From the NCBI RefSeq assembly GCF_016801865.2, contig NC_068938.1, positions 98,067,004 through 98,131,003 of the forward strand: 64,000 nucleotides of DNA, written 5' to 3'. The stretch's first letter is position 1; each line of letters starts with the position of its first letter. Shown here one piece after another: positions 32,287 to 43,575 of this stretch. Source of the DNA: Culex pipiens pallens (lineage: Eukaryota; Arthropoda; Insecta; Diptera; Culicidae). Under the pieces are notes generated by a model that ran no database searches, was not told the DNA's origin, and saw nothing but the letters and a program-made list of their open reading frames with translations. The translations under genes and the position numbers were made by a program.

Positions 32287-34192
32287 TAGCGTGTCCCAAA
32301 AAAACACGAATTCGAGGAATTCAATGTGCTCAGTTCTCAAATGATAGAAAATCATGTTAGAAACAACTCTCTCATACATAAAAACTTTCGGAAAAATTGT
32401 TTACCACGTTCCCTGGGTATTTTTTTGAAAAAAGTCAGTTTTTTCGACAATTTCACAAAATCTGCTTAGAAAAAATGGAAAATTTTAAAATTTCAAATAG
32501 CCTATACCATTAAATGATGGTCTGTGGTCCAATAAACAAGTTATTGTATCGATTTGGCCTTTTAAAACCTTGTTTTCACTTTCCCGGTAGCTTTTATGTC
32601 GAAAAATACGAGTTTTTGCTTTACTTTTTTTCAATCTTTTCCCTCGGTATTGAACACAAAAATTTCCTCATATGTGAAAATACATGCATCTTGTAGGAAA
32701 TTTTCCGCCGAAGATTTTCGTCTAAGCAATTTTGAAGTTTCATCAACTCTGAGCTGAGATATTCCAGTTTTTGTGATGAAAGAATATTGAATATTTGAAA
32801 ATGTTGATATTAATCATCATTGGCATACAATATTAAGGATAATTTAAGCCTAATTTGAAGTGAGGCTGTATCGCATCTGTTTTTAAACATGATTGGTTCA
32901 TCCTTCAATACTAAGGTCCACCTGGTTTTGTTTTCTCATGGCACACTACGTGCTAAATGAATGAATTACTTTTAGCAAATAACTCATATTTAGAGCATTT
33001 GGCATTTAAACCAATCGATGCACGTTTGCTGTGTTTCCATGGATACAAATAAACAAATAACAAATATAAGGTTCAATTGTACGCATTTCCGTGATCTGAA
33101 CCACAACGTAACGTTTACACTCCCTTCTTATAACTCCTGTTGATAAATCCGATGTTCAGGTAAATTAAAAATATCACTAATATTTGGAATTTATTCTATA
33201 GGGATCCATCCATTAATCACGTAGACATTTTTTTTAAATCTCAGCTCCCTCCCCTTCTCATGGTCAATTGTCCATAAAAAAAACTTTTTTGGTTGGAGCG
33301 TGGACAATTGCCAACCCCGTACAATCGAACCATATATTTCGATGCCTCTGTGCTCTTGTACTAAGCTTACTGGTTTTCCTATCTAGATAGCATAAGAGAG
33401 CACAGATGCATCGATTTGTTATTTGTTTATTTGTATCCATGGAAACACAGCAAACGTGCATCGATTGGTTTAAATGCAAAATGCTCGAAATATGAGTTAT
33501 TTGCTAAAAGTAATTCATTCATTTAGCACGTAGTGTGCCATGAGAAAACAACACCAGGTGGCCCTTAGTATTGAAGGATGAACCAATCATGTTTAAAAAC
33601 AGATGCGATACAGCCGCACTTCAAATTAGGCTTAAATTATCCCTAATATTGTATGCCAATGATGATTAATATCAACATTTTCAAATATTCAATATTCTTT
33701 CTTCACAAAAACTGGAATATCTCAGCTCAGAGTTGATGAAACTTCAAAGTTGCTTAGACGAAAATCTTCGGCGGAAAATTTCCTACAAGATGCATGTATT
33801 TTCACATATGAGGAAATTTTTGTGTTCAATACCGAGGGAAAAGATTGAAAAAAAGTAAAGCAAAAACTCGTATTTTTCGACATAAAAGCTACCGGGAAAG
33901 TGAAAAAAAGGTTTTAAAAGGCCAAATCGATACAATAACTTGTTTATTGGACCACAGACCATCATTTAATGGTATAGGCTATTTGAAATTTTAAAATTTT
34001 CCATTTTTTCTAAGCAGATTTTGTGAAATTGTCGAAAAAACTGACTTTTTTCAAAAAAATGCCCAGGGAACGTGGTAAACGATTTTTCCGAAAGTTTTCA
34101 TGTATGAGAGAGTTGTTTCTAACATGATTTTCTATCATTTGAGAACTGAGCACATTGAATTCCTCGACTTCGTGTTTTTTTGGGACACGCTA
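32287..34192. mobile_element. Long foldback element with about 780-bp arms and 9-bp TSD
   Basis: It starts TAGCGTGTCCCAAAAAAAC and ends with the inverse. The arms stay in register from 32287 to about 33063 and from about 33420 to 34192, with very few mismatches, so both arms can be read as the same 60-residue frame (32514-32696 plus, 33783-33965 minus) with one difference. The loop is about 350 bp. Exact 9-bp flanking repeats and very long TIRs fit MULE-type elements best, though no transposase is present. Confidence 0.88.
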
Positions 34193-34201
34193 ATGTTATA
34201 T
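34193..34201 (+). repeat. 9-bp TSD, right
   Basis: ATGTTATAT, an exact copy of 32278-32286. Confidence 0.85.
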
Positions 34202-34849
34202 CAATCAAACTTTCTGATGGTTGCCTCACTAGAATCGGGTCCAAATTTGTTTCTTGTCAAATATTCAGCACAGTGCAATAGAAATATGAAATTTTTAAAG
34301 ATACTGATGCGTCTTGCAGTGCTCTATCCTCCGCCATGCACGATATATGGTGACGGGCCGCGTCCGTCAGGTTGAACCCTCCCTGGGGAGACAGCATGCA
34401 GGCCCACGTTTTGAGCATTGCGGAATGCTTGGACCTGGAAGATTCGAACTGATCGAGAAGATGTGGAGCAGGTTTGACAGTGCACTGTTAGTAATGTTTA
34501 GTGAAAAATGAATATTATTTAACTAGGTCGTAATAACAAAAAAAAAAAACAGAATTTCAAAAAATCAAGTAATTTCAAAACTCCTGAAAACTCAGCTAAA
34601 ACAAAGTTGCTCAAAAGAAGCTAAGTTATTTGCTCGAACTAACAGCTAGATTTAAGACTAAAAACATTATAAAAAATACATTTTGGCAAAGCTAAATCTG
34701 ATTCGTTGTTGTCTTCTTATTCCAAAATTATCAAACTTACGGACCCAATTCTGCAACAATGTGATTCTAAAAATAGTCAAACTTTGTTGTACATTACTTA
34801 ACAAACAGTACTTTAGGGGATGAACCAAAAATTATATCAATAGTTCCAG
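34202..34849. other. Unassigned
   Basis: Short less AT-rich patch (34310-34480), otherwise AT-rich. No gene or RNA supported. Confidence 0.4.
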
Positions 34850-35876
34850 TAGGTATGTAAATATCCAAACAGCTGTAACTTTTGACTGGATTTTAGAAAA
34901 AAATATTTTGAATTTTTTAAATCAAGACTAACATTTTAAAAGGGCCAAACATTGAATATAACGCCCATTTTAAATGCTAGTCTTGATTTAAACATTTAAA
35001 AAAATATATATTTTTTTCGAGAAGATCGAAAAATTTCACGAATGTTTCATGTTTTAACATTGAAAATCGGACCATTAGTTGCTGAGATATCGTCATTAGA
35101 AAATGGTGTGTTGTTTGGGTGAGACTTAGAAAACTTCAATTTTCGTGTTTCTTTTCCTTAAGGCGGTTCTATCTCAGCAATTCGAAGTCCAATCTTCAAT
35201 GTCTCTTAGACAATTTTATAGCAAATTTTCTGAACGTTTAAAAAAATATTTTTAGAAATGGTCACTCATGCAAATATTTCGCTGAAATCAAACTTTCGGT
35301 GGCTATATCTTGAAAACGGAGCCCTTTATTAAAAAATCTGTAAAGTAATTTTCGCTTGCAAATTCAATTTTGCATTAAAAGATAACATCAAATTTGATTT
35401 TGCATAAAAATTAAATTTTTAAAAGAAATCACTATTTTTTAAAAAATGTATAACTCAGCGGCAGATTTTTTGACAATGTTTCTCTATGGCTCAAAAGTTG
35501 CGGGTTTTAGTCCCCTAAAACATATCTAAAAATCTCGAAAATCAAAAAATACGTATTTTGGGAAATTGAGTTTTAGTGAAAAAAAAGTTGATTAAAAAAT
35601 CTGCAATTTTTTTTCCGTGTACCTTTTTTTTCTCAAAAGTCCTCAACAATACCTACAACTTTGCCGAAGACACCAAATTGATTAGAAAAAGTTACAACTG
35701 TTTGAATATTTACATACCATTTTTGTATGGACAGCAGCCAAAATTGTATGGATACTTGTATGGGTGAACCAATGACACAAAATAGCTTATTTGGTCATAG
35801 GGAAGGCCCCCACAAAGTTTGAGTTAAATCATAAATACAAATAAAATTCATTTCCGGTTTTGGTAGAGAATTGCTC
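34850..35876. mobile_element. Foldback family 1, copy B (left end missing)
   Basis: The right arm is complete and ends GTAGAGAATTGCTC at 35876, matching copy A through GGCCCCCACAAAGTTTGAG and CACCAAATTGATTAG. The left side begins inside the arm near 34850 (GGTATGTAAATATCC), so the first 150-200 bp of the left arm are absent. Confidence 0.7.
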
Positions 35877-37119
35877 AGTAATGTGTTATGATTTGGTCAT
35901 GAATTTAATTTATGTAAAGTTGCGTTAAATGTAGTGAAAACAGGTTTGAATAGCATAATAGTGTAGATTGAGATTATTAATAATGAAAATAATGATTTTA
36001 CAGTGACTTTACAAAGATTTTGAAATTCCCTGAAATCGAGAGTTGTGTTTTAGAATTTTCCGAGATTCCGGGAATTTTAAAATTAATAATTAATTTAAAA
36101 TATTTTCTGCTGAACTGTGTGGCCTTCAATAGCCAAATTATCAACTAACGTATTAGTTCGTAAAAGAAACAAACCATTATTTTGGAAACAACTTTCCTCT
36201 GCTGAAAACAAACAAAAAAAAACTCGTGCATATTTTTAAAAATATTTCCAGTATACCCAAAGGACAAACAATTATGTTTTTTAAAGTCAATTAAATAAAA
36301 AAATATAAATATTGAAATGACAAGCCATAGCTCAACATTTGCACGGAAAAGGTGTTTTAAAATGCATTTTACACTAGTTCAATTGTTTTGCAATCATTAG
36401 TTTTAAAAAAATGTAAGATCAGACAAAACAAAACTGTCGAAAAAAGTTTTTTGCGATAATAAACATCAAAAAATCCAAAGATTTTTAAATCTACCCAAAC
36501 ATGCTAAAATAATTCTAAACAAAGGAGAATGCATTTGAAATTGATTTCATCTGATTGCATTTAAATTTCCATGGAAATTTTGAAGTTTTCTTAAAACAAT
36601 TTTTTTGGCCCCTGATTTTTCGGGCCAACTTTGAAGCGGGAGAGGGGGGAAAACAAAAACTTTTAATAATTTTTATGCCAGCCTTACATTACAAAAATAT
36701 GCCAGAATGGAATAATTTCAATACTCGAAGAATGTCATTATTTTCTCAATAACAATGAGCATGAATCGTAAAATTAATTGATTCATGTGAAACAGAATTG
36801 CAAACATCTTCAATCATTTAGACCATTTCAGTAGAAAAAATAGAGTTAAATGAGAAAATATTTGATTCATGCTTGAAAATAAGTTTTTATTGCAATAATC
36901 TTGATATTTTAATGATAAAACCTTTTTAAAGCACCGTAAACCATTGACATTGATAGGATAGCAATATATTTATAAAATCTCAGATTAGTTTTCAAAAAGC
37001 CGTAAGAGCCATTGGTAGACAAAGTCCTTTTTGCATCGGTATTATGAAAAACCAATATCAAAAATGCTCGAGATTGTTCATCTACACGTCCTTCAAGTGC
37101 CCTTATGCTTAAAATAAAT
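35877..37119. other. AT-rich, nothing recognised
   Basis: AT-rich sequence up to the insertion site of retrotransposon copy 2. No supported gene. Confidence 0.5.
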
Positions 37120-37136
37120 GAAAGCCATTATACACA
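37120..37136 (+). repeat. 17-bp TSD of retrotransposon copy 2, left
   Basis: GAAAGCCATTATACACA, repeated exactly at 41646-41662. It defines the 5' end of the element at 37137. Confidence 0.92.
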
Positions 37137-37382
37137 CACTCGATAATGACATTTGAGAAGGCCAGTGTCTTGCGAACCTTCGTGGTGAACGGACACTAGA
37201 GCTGCGGTATTTTTTACTACCTAAGCTCAGAGTTATTTCAAAACAAAATTCACAGTCTTTTTAAAGACTACCTGAGTTTTTTTTTCCAAAATTCTAAACA
37301 GTCTTTTCAAGACTAACCCCACCTGAAATTTTGTTGTATTTTACAAACGAAGCCATCTTTTTAAGAGAACTTTGCTTGCAAA

Positions 37383-38770
37383 ATGCGTCAAAACAAAGGT
37401 AAACGCAAATCTTCTGAAGATTTGGTCGTTACGTCGGTGAAGCGTTTGAACGCTAAACCGGCTAACGGAAACAGAAAAAGAAAACAGCCTCTTCTGAGGT
37501 CTGATTCTGATTCTGAATGTGAGGTCAATCCTTCAATTCCATTGACAAACAGTTTCGGTGTTTTATCCGAAACTGATGACAAGGAACCTTCTCCTCGTAC
37601 TGAGCCTTCTGCCGTCGAGAAACGAGTAAAGGCTCCGCCAATTGTAGTGACTTCCGTCTCCGATTTGGCCAGCTTTCGAACGCAACTGAAGAATTGCAAG
37701 GAAACTTGCAATTTGAAGGTTTCGTTCCAGCTTGGTCGAAGAGGAGAATGTCGCTTGTTGACGGAATCTTTACAAGATCACCAAACTTTTGTTGGTTATT
37801 TGAAAAACCACAAACACAATTTCTACACGTATGAGACCAAGAATGCTCGGCCATTCAAGGCGGTCTTGAAAGGTCTCTCCAACGACTTGTCGGTGGAAAC
37901 GAACTTAAGGTGTTGCTTGGCTTTGCCCCATCCCAAGTAATACCAATGAAGAAAAAATCAAACGGGAATATTTCTCGCTTTGGTTTGACTTCACAATTTT
38001 ATCTGATTCATTTCAACAGAAATGAAATCAACAATTTGAAACTTTTGGACAAAGTTCAGTTTTTGTTCCATGTACGGGTAAAGTGGGAGCATTTTAAGAA
38101 ACATGGCGGTAATGGCCAGAATCTGACCCAGTGCCGGCGTTGCCAGGCATTCGGTCACGGTACTGATCATTGCGCCATGGTTCCAAAATGCATGGTTTGC
38201 GGGGATTCTTCTCACGACAAGGACAATTGTCCCGTGAAAGAAGTCACCCAATTTAAATGTGCAAATTGTGGTGGAAATCACAAATCAAATTTCTGGGATT
38301 GCCCCATCAGAAAAAAGGTTTTGGATTCTCGTGCTAAGCATCAGCCGAAATCCAAACCGAAATTTTCTCAAAGTCAGGTTGTACCTGCATCTTTAAATCA
38401 AACGTTCGTGCTGTCTCACTCGAACAATTCTAGAAATACCTCTACCGTGGAAAAGTTAGGTAACAACAATGGCATTTCTTATGCTAACGTCGTTTCGGGT
38501 TCATCCACGAATTTTAAATCCTCTACCAATCTTTCTGAAATTGGGCAGGTACCTCAAATCTCATTTGAAAATGTTTCTGCTGGCAACGCTTTGGGATCTT
38601 CTGATCTCGGCGATGTTACGTTTGAAAAAATGACTTTTTTGCAAAACTCACTGTTTGGTTTGATTCAAACAATGAGTAATGCTACATCCATGATGGAAGC
38701 AATCCAGATTGGATTAAAATTTGCGAATGATGTTGTTCTTACCCTGAAGTTTAATCATGGATCTAAGTAA
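37383..38770 (+). pseudogene. ORF1 (gag-like, zinc knuckles) with one frameshift
   Basis: ORF1 encodes the RNA-binding particle protein. It begins MRQNKGKRKSSED at 37383 with a basic, Ser-rich N terminus, followed by a region resembling the PRE_C2HC domain that precedes zinc knuckles in insect non-LTR elements (FYTYETKNARPFKAVLKG). Near 37898-37901 the frame changes from phase 0 to phase 2: the first frame ends at 37940, while the second continues ELKVLLGFAPSQVIPMKKK. Three CCHC-type knuckles follow (38132-38302): CRRCQAFGHGTDHC, CMVCGDSSHDKDNC and CANCGGNHKSNFWDC. The stop TAA is at 38768-38770. No slippery heptamer is obvious at the junction, so I read it as a small deletion; copy 1 does not cover this site. 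Confidence 0.85.
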
Positions 38771-41417
38771 TTCCATCAATATTATGAATTTTAATGCTCG
38801 CTCTTTAAAAGCGAAAGAAAATGAATTTTTCAACTTTTTACGAGTTCATAACGTGCATGTTGCTGTTATAACCGAAACATTTTTAAAAACTGGCACTTAT
38901 TTGAAAAGTGATCCAGATTATAAAGTTATAACTAATAACCGAATGAATCGAAATGGCGGTGGAGTTGCAATAGTTATCCGCCGTAGTATGACTTATAGCA
39001 CGTTACGTGACTTTAAGTTAAAAGTTATTGAAAGTTTGGGCATTGAACTTGAAACTTCTTTTGGGAAAATTATGATTGCAGCTGCATATTTGCCTTTCCA
39101 ATGCACTGGGGAAAATAAAAATTATTTCAAAGGGGATTTGAATAAACTTACTCGGCATAGATCTCGATTTTTGATCATCGGTGATTTTAATGCCAAACAC
39201 CAATCTTGGAATAATTCAAAAGTAAATTCCAATGGTAAAATTCTGTTCAGAGATTGCACTTCTGGTCTTTATTCGGTTTTATACCCGAATGGGCCAACTT
39301 GCTTTTCTTCTGTTAGAAATCCATCAACAATTGATTTGGTGTTGACAAATCAAAGTCAGTATTGTGGTCCTTTAGTGACTCATGCTGATTTTGATTCTGA
39401 TCATCTTCCAGTAACTTTTTCACTTTCTCATGAAGCAGTTACCAGACCCAATAGTTCTGTGTTTAATTACCACAAAGCTAATTGGGACAGGTATCAGCAT
39501 CATATTGAGAATAATTTAAATCATGATTTTGTTTTAGAAACCAAAGCTGATATTGATTCAGCCTTGGAATCTTTAACTAATGCAATTTTGGATGCTAGGA
39601 ATATTGCTATTCCTAAAGTCCAAGTCAAATTTGATTCTCCCATTATTGATGACGATCTTCAGCTTCTGATTCGTCTGAAAAATGTTCGCCGAAGACAGTA
39701 TCAACGTTCTCGTGATCCTGCACTGAAACGAATTCAAAAAGATTTGCAAAAGGTTATTGACCACAGATTCACTCTCCTGCGAAATGAAAAGTTCGCAAGA
39801 GATGTCGAACAAATTAAACCTTATTCCAAACCTTTTTGGAAACTTTCAAAGGTTCTTAAGAAACCTCAAAAACCCATCCCTTCTTTAAAAGATGGTGATA
39901 ATATTCTATTAACTAATGGGGAAAAAGCTCAAAAACTTGCTCAGCAGTTTGAGAGTGCTCATAATTTCAACTTGAATGTTTTGAGTCCTATTGAAAATCA
40001 AATTTCAATAGAATTTCAGAATATTGTTGAACAAGAATTTTCATCAGATGAAGTTTTTAATACGGATCTGAATGAAATAAAATCTATTATCAAAAAATTT
40101 AAAAATATGAAAGCCCCTGGTGAGGATGGCATTTTTTACATTTTAATTAAAAAATTACCAGAAGCAACTTTAAGTTGCTTGGTCAAAATTTTCAACAAAT
40201 GTTTTGATTTGGCATATTTTCCCAGTAGTTGGAAAAATGCCAAAGTAATTCCGATTTTGAAACCGGATAAAAATCCTGCTGAAGCCTCAAGCTATCGGCC
40301 CATTAGTTTGCTTTCATCTATTAGTAAATTATTCGAAAGAATAATTCTTAATAGAATGATGACGCACATTAATGAAAATTCAATTTTCGCTGATGAGCAG
40401 TTTGGATTTCGCCTTGGGCATTCAACTACTCATCAGTTGTTGAGAGTTTCAAATTTAATTCGAAGCAACAAATCTGAGGGCTATTCTACTGGCGCTGCTC
40501 TTCTAGACATAGAAAAAGCATTTGACAGTGTTTGGCATAAAGGTTTGATTGCGAAATTGAAAAGGTTTAATTTTCCGATTTATATCGTGAAAATTATTAA
40601 AAATTATTTGACGGATCGTACTCTGCAGGTATGTTATCAGAATAGCAAATCTGATCAACTACCTGTACGTGCTGGCATCCCTCAAGGAAGCATTTTGGGT
40701 CCAATTTTATACAACATTTTTACTTCTGACTTGCCTGATTTGCCCCCAGGATGTCAGAAATCACTTTTTGCTGATGACACAAGCATCTCCGCCAAAGGCA
40801 GAAGCCTTCGTGTCATCACAAGAAGATTACAAAAAAGCTTGGATATTTTCAATTCTTATTTGAAAGAATGGAAAATTACTCCAAATGCTGCAAAAACTCA
40901 ACTTATTATTTTCCCTCACAAACCAAGGGCTGATTTTCTTAAACCAAAAAGTCATTACATTATAAAGATGAATGAAGTAAATTTAAAGTGGGAGGATCAA
41001 GTGAAATATCTTGGACTTGGTTTTGACAAAAACCTTACTTACAAGGATCACATTGAAAGTATCCAGGTTAAATGTAACAAATATATTAAATGTTTGTATC
41101 CACTTATAAACAGGAATTCTAGACTTTGTCTCAAGAATAAACTGTTAATTTATAAACAAATTTTCAGACCTGCCATGCTTTATGCTGTGCCGATCTGGAC
41201 AAGCTGTTGCTTAACCAGGAAGAAAAAACTTCAGAGGATTCAGAACAAAATTCTGAAAATGATTTTGAAACTTCCTCCCTGGTTCAGCACCAGTGAACTT
41301 CATCAATTAGCCGAAGTTGACACTTTGGATGTTATGTCCAATAAGATAATTGATGCATTTCGACAAAAATCATTGCAGTCTTCAGCTGCATTGATCCGCT
41401 CTTTATATAGTTTATAA
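38757..41417 (+). CDS. Retrotransposon ORF2: apurinic endonuclease plus reverse transcriptase, copy 2
   Basis: An intact 886-aa ORF2 with the same layout as copy 1: AP-endonuclease with GDFNAKH and SDHLPV in the N-terminal quarter, reverse transcriptase with KAPGEDG, AFD, PQGSILGP and FADD between about residues 450 and 680, and a cysteine-containing C-terminal part. All active-site residues I can check are kept. It differs from copy 1 at residues 75, 478, 615, 641 and 734. Its ATG (38757) lies 14 nt before the end of the ORF1 frame. Because ORF1 is broken here, this copy could move only with ORF1 protein from another source, which non-LTR elements use poorly since their proteins prefer their own RNA. 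Confidence 0.95.
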   Translation: MDLSNSINIMNFNARSLKAKENEFFNFLRVHNVHVAVITETFLKTGTYLKSDPDYKVITNNRMNRNGGGVAIVIRRSMTYSTLRDFKLKVIESLGIELETSFGKIMIAAAYLPFQCTGENKNYFKGDLNKLTRHRSRFLIIGDFNAKHQSWNNSKVNSNGKILFRDCTSGLYSVLYPNGPTCFSSVRNPSTIDLVLTNQSQYCGPLVTHADFDSDHLPVTFSLSHEAVTRPNSSVFNYHKANWDRYQHHIENNLNHDFVLETKADIDSALESLTNAILDARNIAIPKVQVKFDSPIIDDDLQLLIRLKNVRRRQYQRSRDPALKRIQKDLQKVIDHRFTLLRNEKFARDVEQIKPYSKPFWKLSKVLKKPQKPIPSLKDGDNILLTNGEKAQKLAQQFESAHNFNLNVLSPIENQISIEFQNIVEQEFSSDEVFNTDLNEIKSIIKKFKNMKAPGEDGIFYILIKKLPEATLSCLVKIFNKCFDLAYFPSSWKNAKVIPILKPDKNPAEASSYRPISLLSSISKLFERIILNRMMTHINENSIFADEQFGFRLGHSTTHQLLRVSNLIRSNKSEGYSTGAALLDIEKAFDSVWHKGLIAKLKRFNFPIYIVKIIKNYLTDRTLQVCYQNSKSDQLPVRAGIPQGSILGPILYNIFTSDLPDLPPGCQKSLFADDTSISAKGRSLRVITRRLQKSLDIFNSYLKEWKITPNAAKTQLIIFPHKPRADFLKPKSHYIIKMNEVNLKWEDQVKYLGLGFDKNLTYKDHIESIQVKCNKYIKCLYPLINRNSRLCLKNKLLIYKQIFRPAMLYAVPIWTSCCLTRKKKLQRIQNKILKMILKLPPWFSTSELHQLAEVDTLDVMSNKIIDAFRQKSLQSSAALIRSLYSL

Positions 41418-41614
41418 GTTAGTTTTAAGGTATCCCTTTTCCCTTTTGTACATGTAGGACCTCCTACATTTGAAATCACTGAATAGCGAAAGCTACAATA
41501 TTTCATGAATAAATGAAAGTTGCTTGTATTTAAAATTGAGGTGAAAAGTCATCGTTTGTGATTGGACACTCAATAATATTTTAACTGAATGAATGTACAT
41601 GGAAAAGAAATTTG

Positions 41615-41645
41615 AATAAATATAAATTAAAAAAAAAAAAAAAAA
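41615..41645 (+). terminator. Poly(A) signal and A tail of copy 2
   Basis: AATAAA at 41615-41620 and an A run from 41629 to 41645. Confidence 0.85.
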
Positions 41646-41662
41646 GAAAGCCATTATACACA
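41646..41662 (+). repeat. 17-bp TSD of retrotransposon copy 2, right
   Basis: GAAAGCCATTATACACA, identical to 37120-37136. It ends one base before the first base of foldback copy C. Confidence 0.92.
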
Positions 41663-41663
41663 A

Positions 41664-43575
41664 GAGCAGTTCTCTAGGATTTCGGTCATTCGATTTTTTT
41701 TGTATTTTTTAATCCGACTGAAACTTTTTTGGTGGCTTCGGTATGCCCAAAGAAGCCATTTTGCATCATTAGTTAGTCCATATAATTTTCCATACAAATT
41801 TGGCAGCTGTCCATACAAAAATGATGTATGAAAATTCAAAAATCTGTATCTTTTGAAGGAATTTTTTGATCGATTTGGTGTCTTCGGCAAAGTTGTAGGT
41901 ATAGATACGGACTACACTGAAAAAAAATGATACACGGTAAAAAAAATTGGTGATTTTTTTATTTAACTTTTTATCACTAAAACTTGATTTACAAAAAAAC
42001 ACTATTTTTAATTTTTTTTATTTTTTGATATGTTTTAGGGGACATAAAATGCCAACTTTTCAGAAATTTCCAGGTTGTGCAAAAAATCATTGACCGAGTT
42101 ATGAATTTTTTAATCAATACTGATTTTTTCAAAAAATCGAAATTTTGGTCGTAAAAATTTTTCAACTTCATTTTTCGATGTAAAATCAAATTTGCAATAA
42201 AAAAGTACTTTAGTGAAATTTTGATAAAGTGCACCGTTTTCAAGTTATAGCCATATTTAAGTGACTTTTTTGAAAATAGTCGCAGTTTTTCATTTTTTTA
42301 AATTAGTGCACATGTTTGCCCAGTTTTGAAAAAAATATTTTTGAAAAGCTGAGAAAATTCTCTATATTTTGCTTATTCGGACTTTGTTTATACGACCTTT
42401 AGTTGCTGAGATATTGCAATGCAAAGGTTTAAAAACAGGAAAATTTATGTTTTCTAAGTCTCACCCAAACAACCCACCATTTTCTATCTTCAATATCATA
42501 GCAACTAATGGTTCGATTTTCAATGTTAATATATGAAACATTTGTGAAATTTTCCGATCTTTTCGAAAAAAATATTTTTGGAATTTTCAAATCAAGACAT
42601 TCAATATTACGCCCTTTTAAAATGTTAGTCTTGATTTGAAAATTTTGAAAATATTTTTTTCGAAGAGATCGAAAAATTTCACAAATGTTTCATATATTAA
42701 CATTGAAAATCGGACCATTAGTTGCTAAGATATTGAAGATAGAAAATGATGGGTTGTTTGGGTGAAACTTAGAAAACATCAATTTTCCTGTTTTTAAACC
42801 TTTGCATTGCAATATCTCAGCAACTAAAGGTCGTATCAACAAAGTCCGAATAAGCAAAATATAGAGAATTTTCTCAGCTTTTCAAAAATATTTTTTTCAA
42901 AACTGGGCAAACATGTGCACTAATTAAAAAAAAATGAAAAACTGCGACTATTTTCAAAAAAGTCACTTAAATATGGCTATAACTTGAAAACGGTGCACTT
43001 TATCAAAATTTCACTAAAGTACTTTTTTATTGCAAATTTGATTTTACATCGAAAAATGAAGTTGAAAATTTTTTACGACCAAAATTTCGATTTTTTGAAA
43101 AAAATCAGTATTGATTAAAAAAATCATAACTCGGTCAATAATTTTTTGCACAACCTGGAAATTTCTGAAAAGTTGGCATTTTATGTCCCCTAAAACATAT
43201 CAAAAAATAAAAAAAAATAAAAATAGTGTTTTTTTTGTAAATCAAGTTTTAGTGATAAAAAGTTAAATAAAAAAATCACCAAATTTTTTTTACCGTGTAT
43301 CATTTTTTTCCAGTGTAGTCCGTATCCATACCTACAACTTTGCCGAAGACACCAAATCGATCAAAAAATTCCTTCAAAAGATACAGATTTTTGAATTTTC
43401 ATACATCATTTTTGTATGGACAGCTGCCAAATTTGTATGGAAAATTATATGGACAAACTAATGATGCAAAATGGTTTCTTTGGGCATACCGAAGGCACCA
43501 AAAAAGTTTCAGTCGGATTAAAAAATACAAAAATTAAAATTGAAGAAAAAAGACCGATTTCGTAGAGAATTGCTC
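41664..43575. mobile_element. Foldback family 1, copy C (1.9 kb, arms over 900 bp)
   Basis: It starts GAGCAGTTCTCTAGG and ends GTAGAGAATTGCTC, flanked by ACAA (41660-41663 and 43576-43579). The two arms (about 41664-42585 and 42640-43575) are near-exact inverses and meet around AAATCAAGAC...GTCTTGATTT, so the loop is only some 40 bp. The same 38-residue frame opening MPKTPNRSKNSFKRYRF can be read on the minus strand from 41890 and on the plus strand from 43340. This is the most perfect hairpin of its family here. Confidence 0.88.

Larger units (their letters stand above)
37137..41645 (+). mobile_element. Full-length Jockey-clade non-LTR retrotransposon, copy 2 (4,509 bp)
   Basis: A 5' UTR of 246 bp, ORF1 (frameshifted), ORF2 (intact), a 3' UTR of about 210 bp with AATAAA (41615-41620) and 17 A residues, all inside an exact 17-bp TSD. 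That it starts at the TSD and keeps the whole 5' UTR shows complete reverse transcription. The few differences from copy 1 point to activity in the recent past. ORF2 could still supply enzyme to other copies. Confidence 0.95.

Noticed and set aside
32514..33965. A pair of 60-codon frames encoding almost the same peptide on opposite strands
   Set aside because: This is the same foldback arm read twice; no family motif, so it is taken as evidence for the arms and not as a gene.
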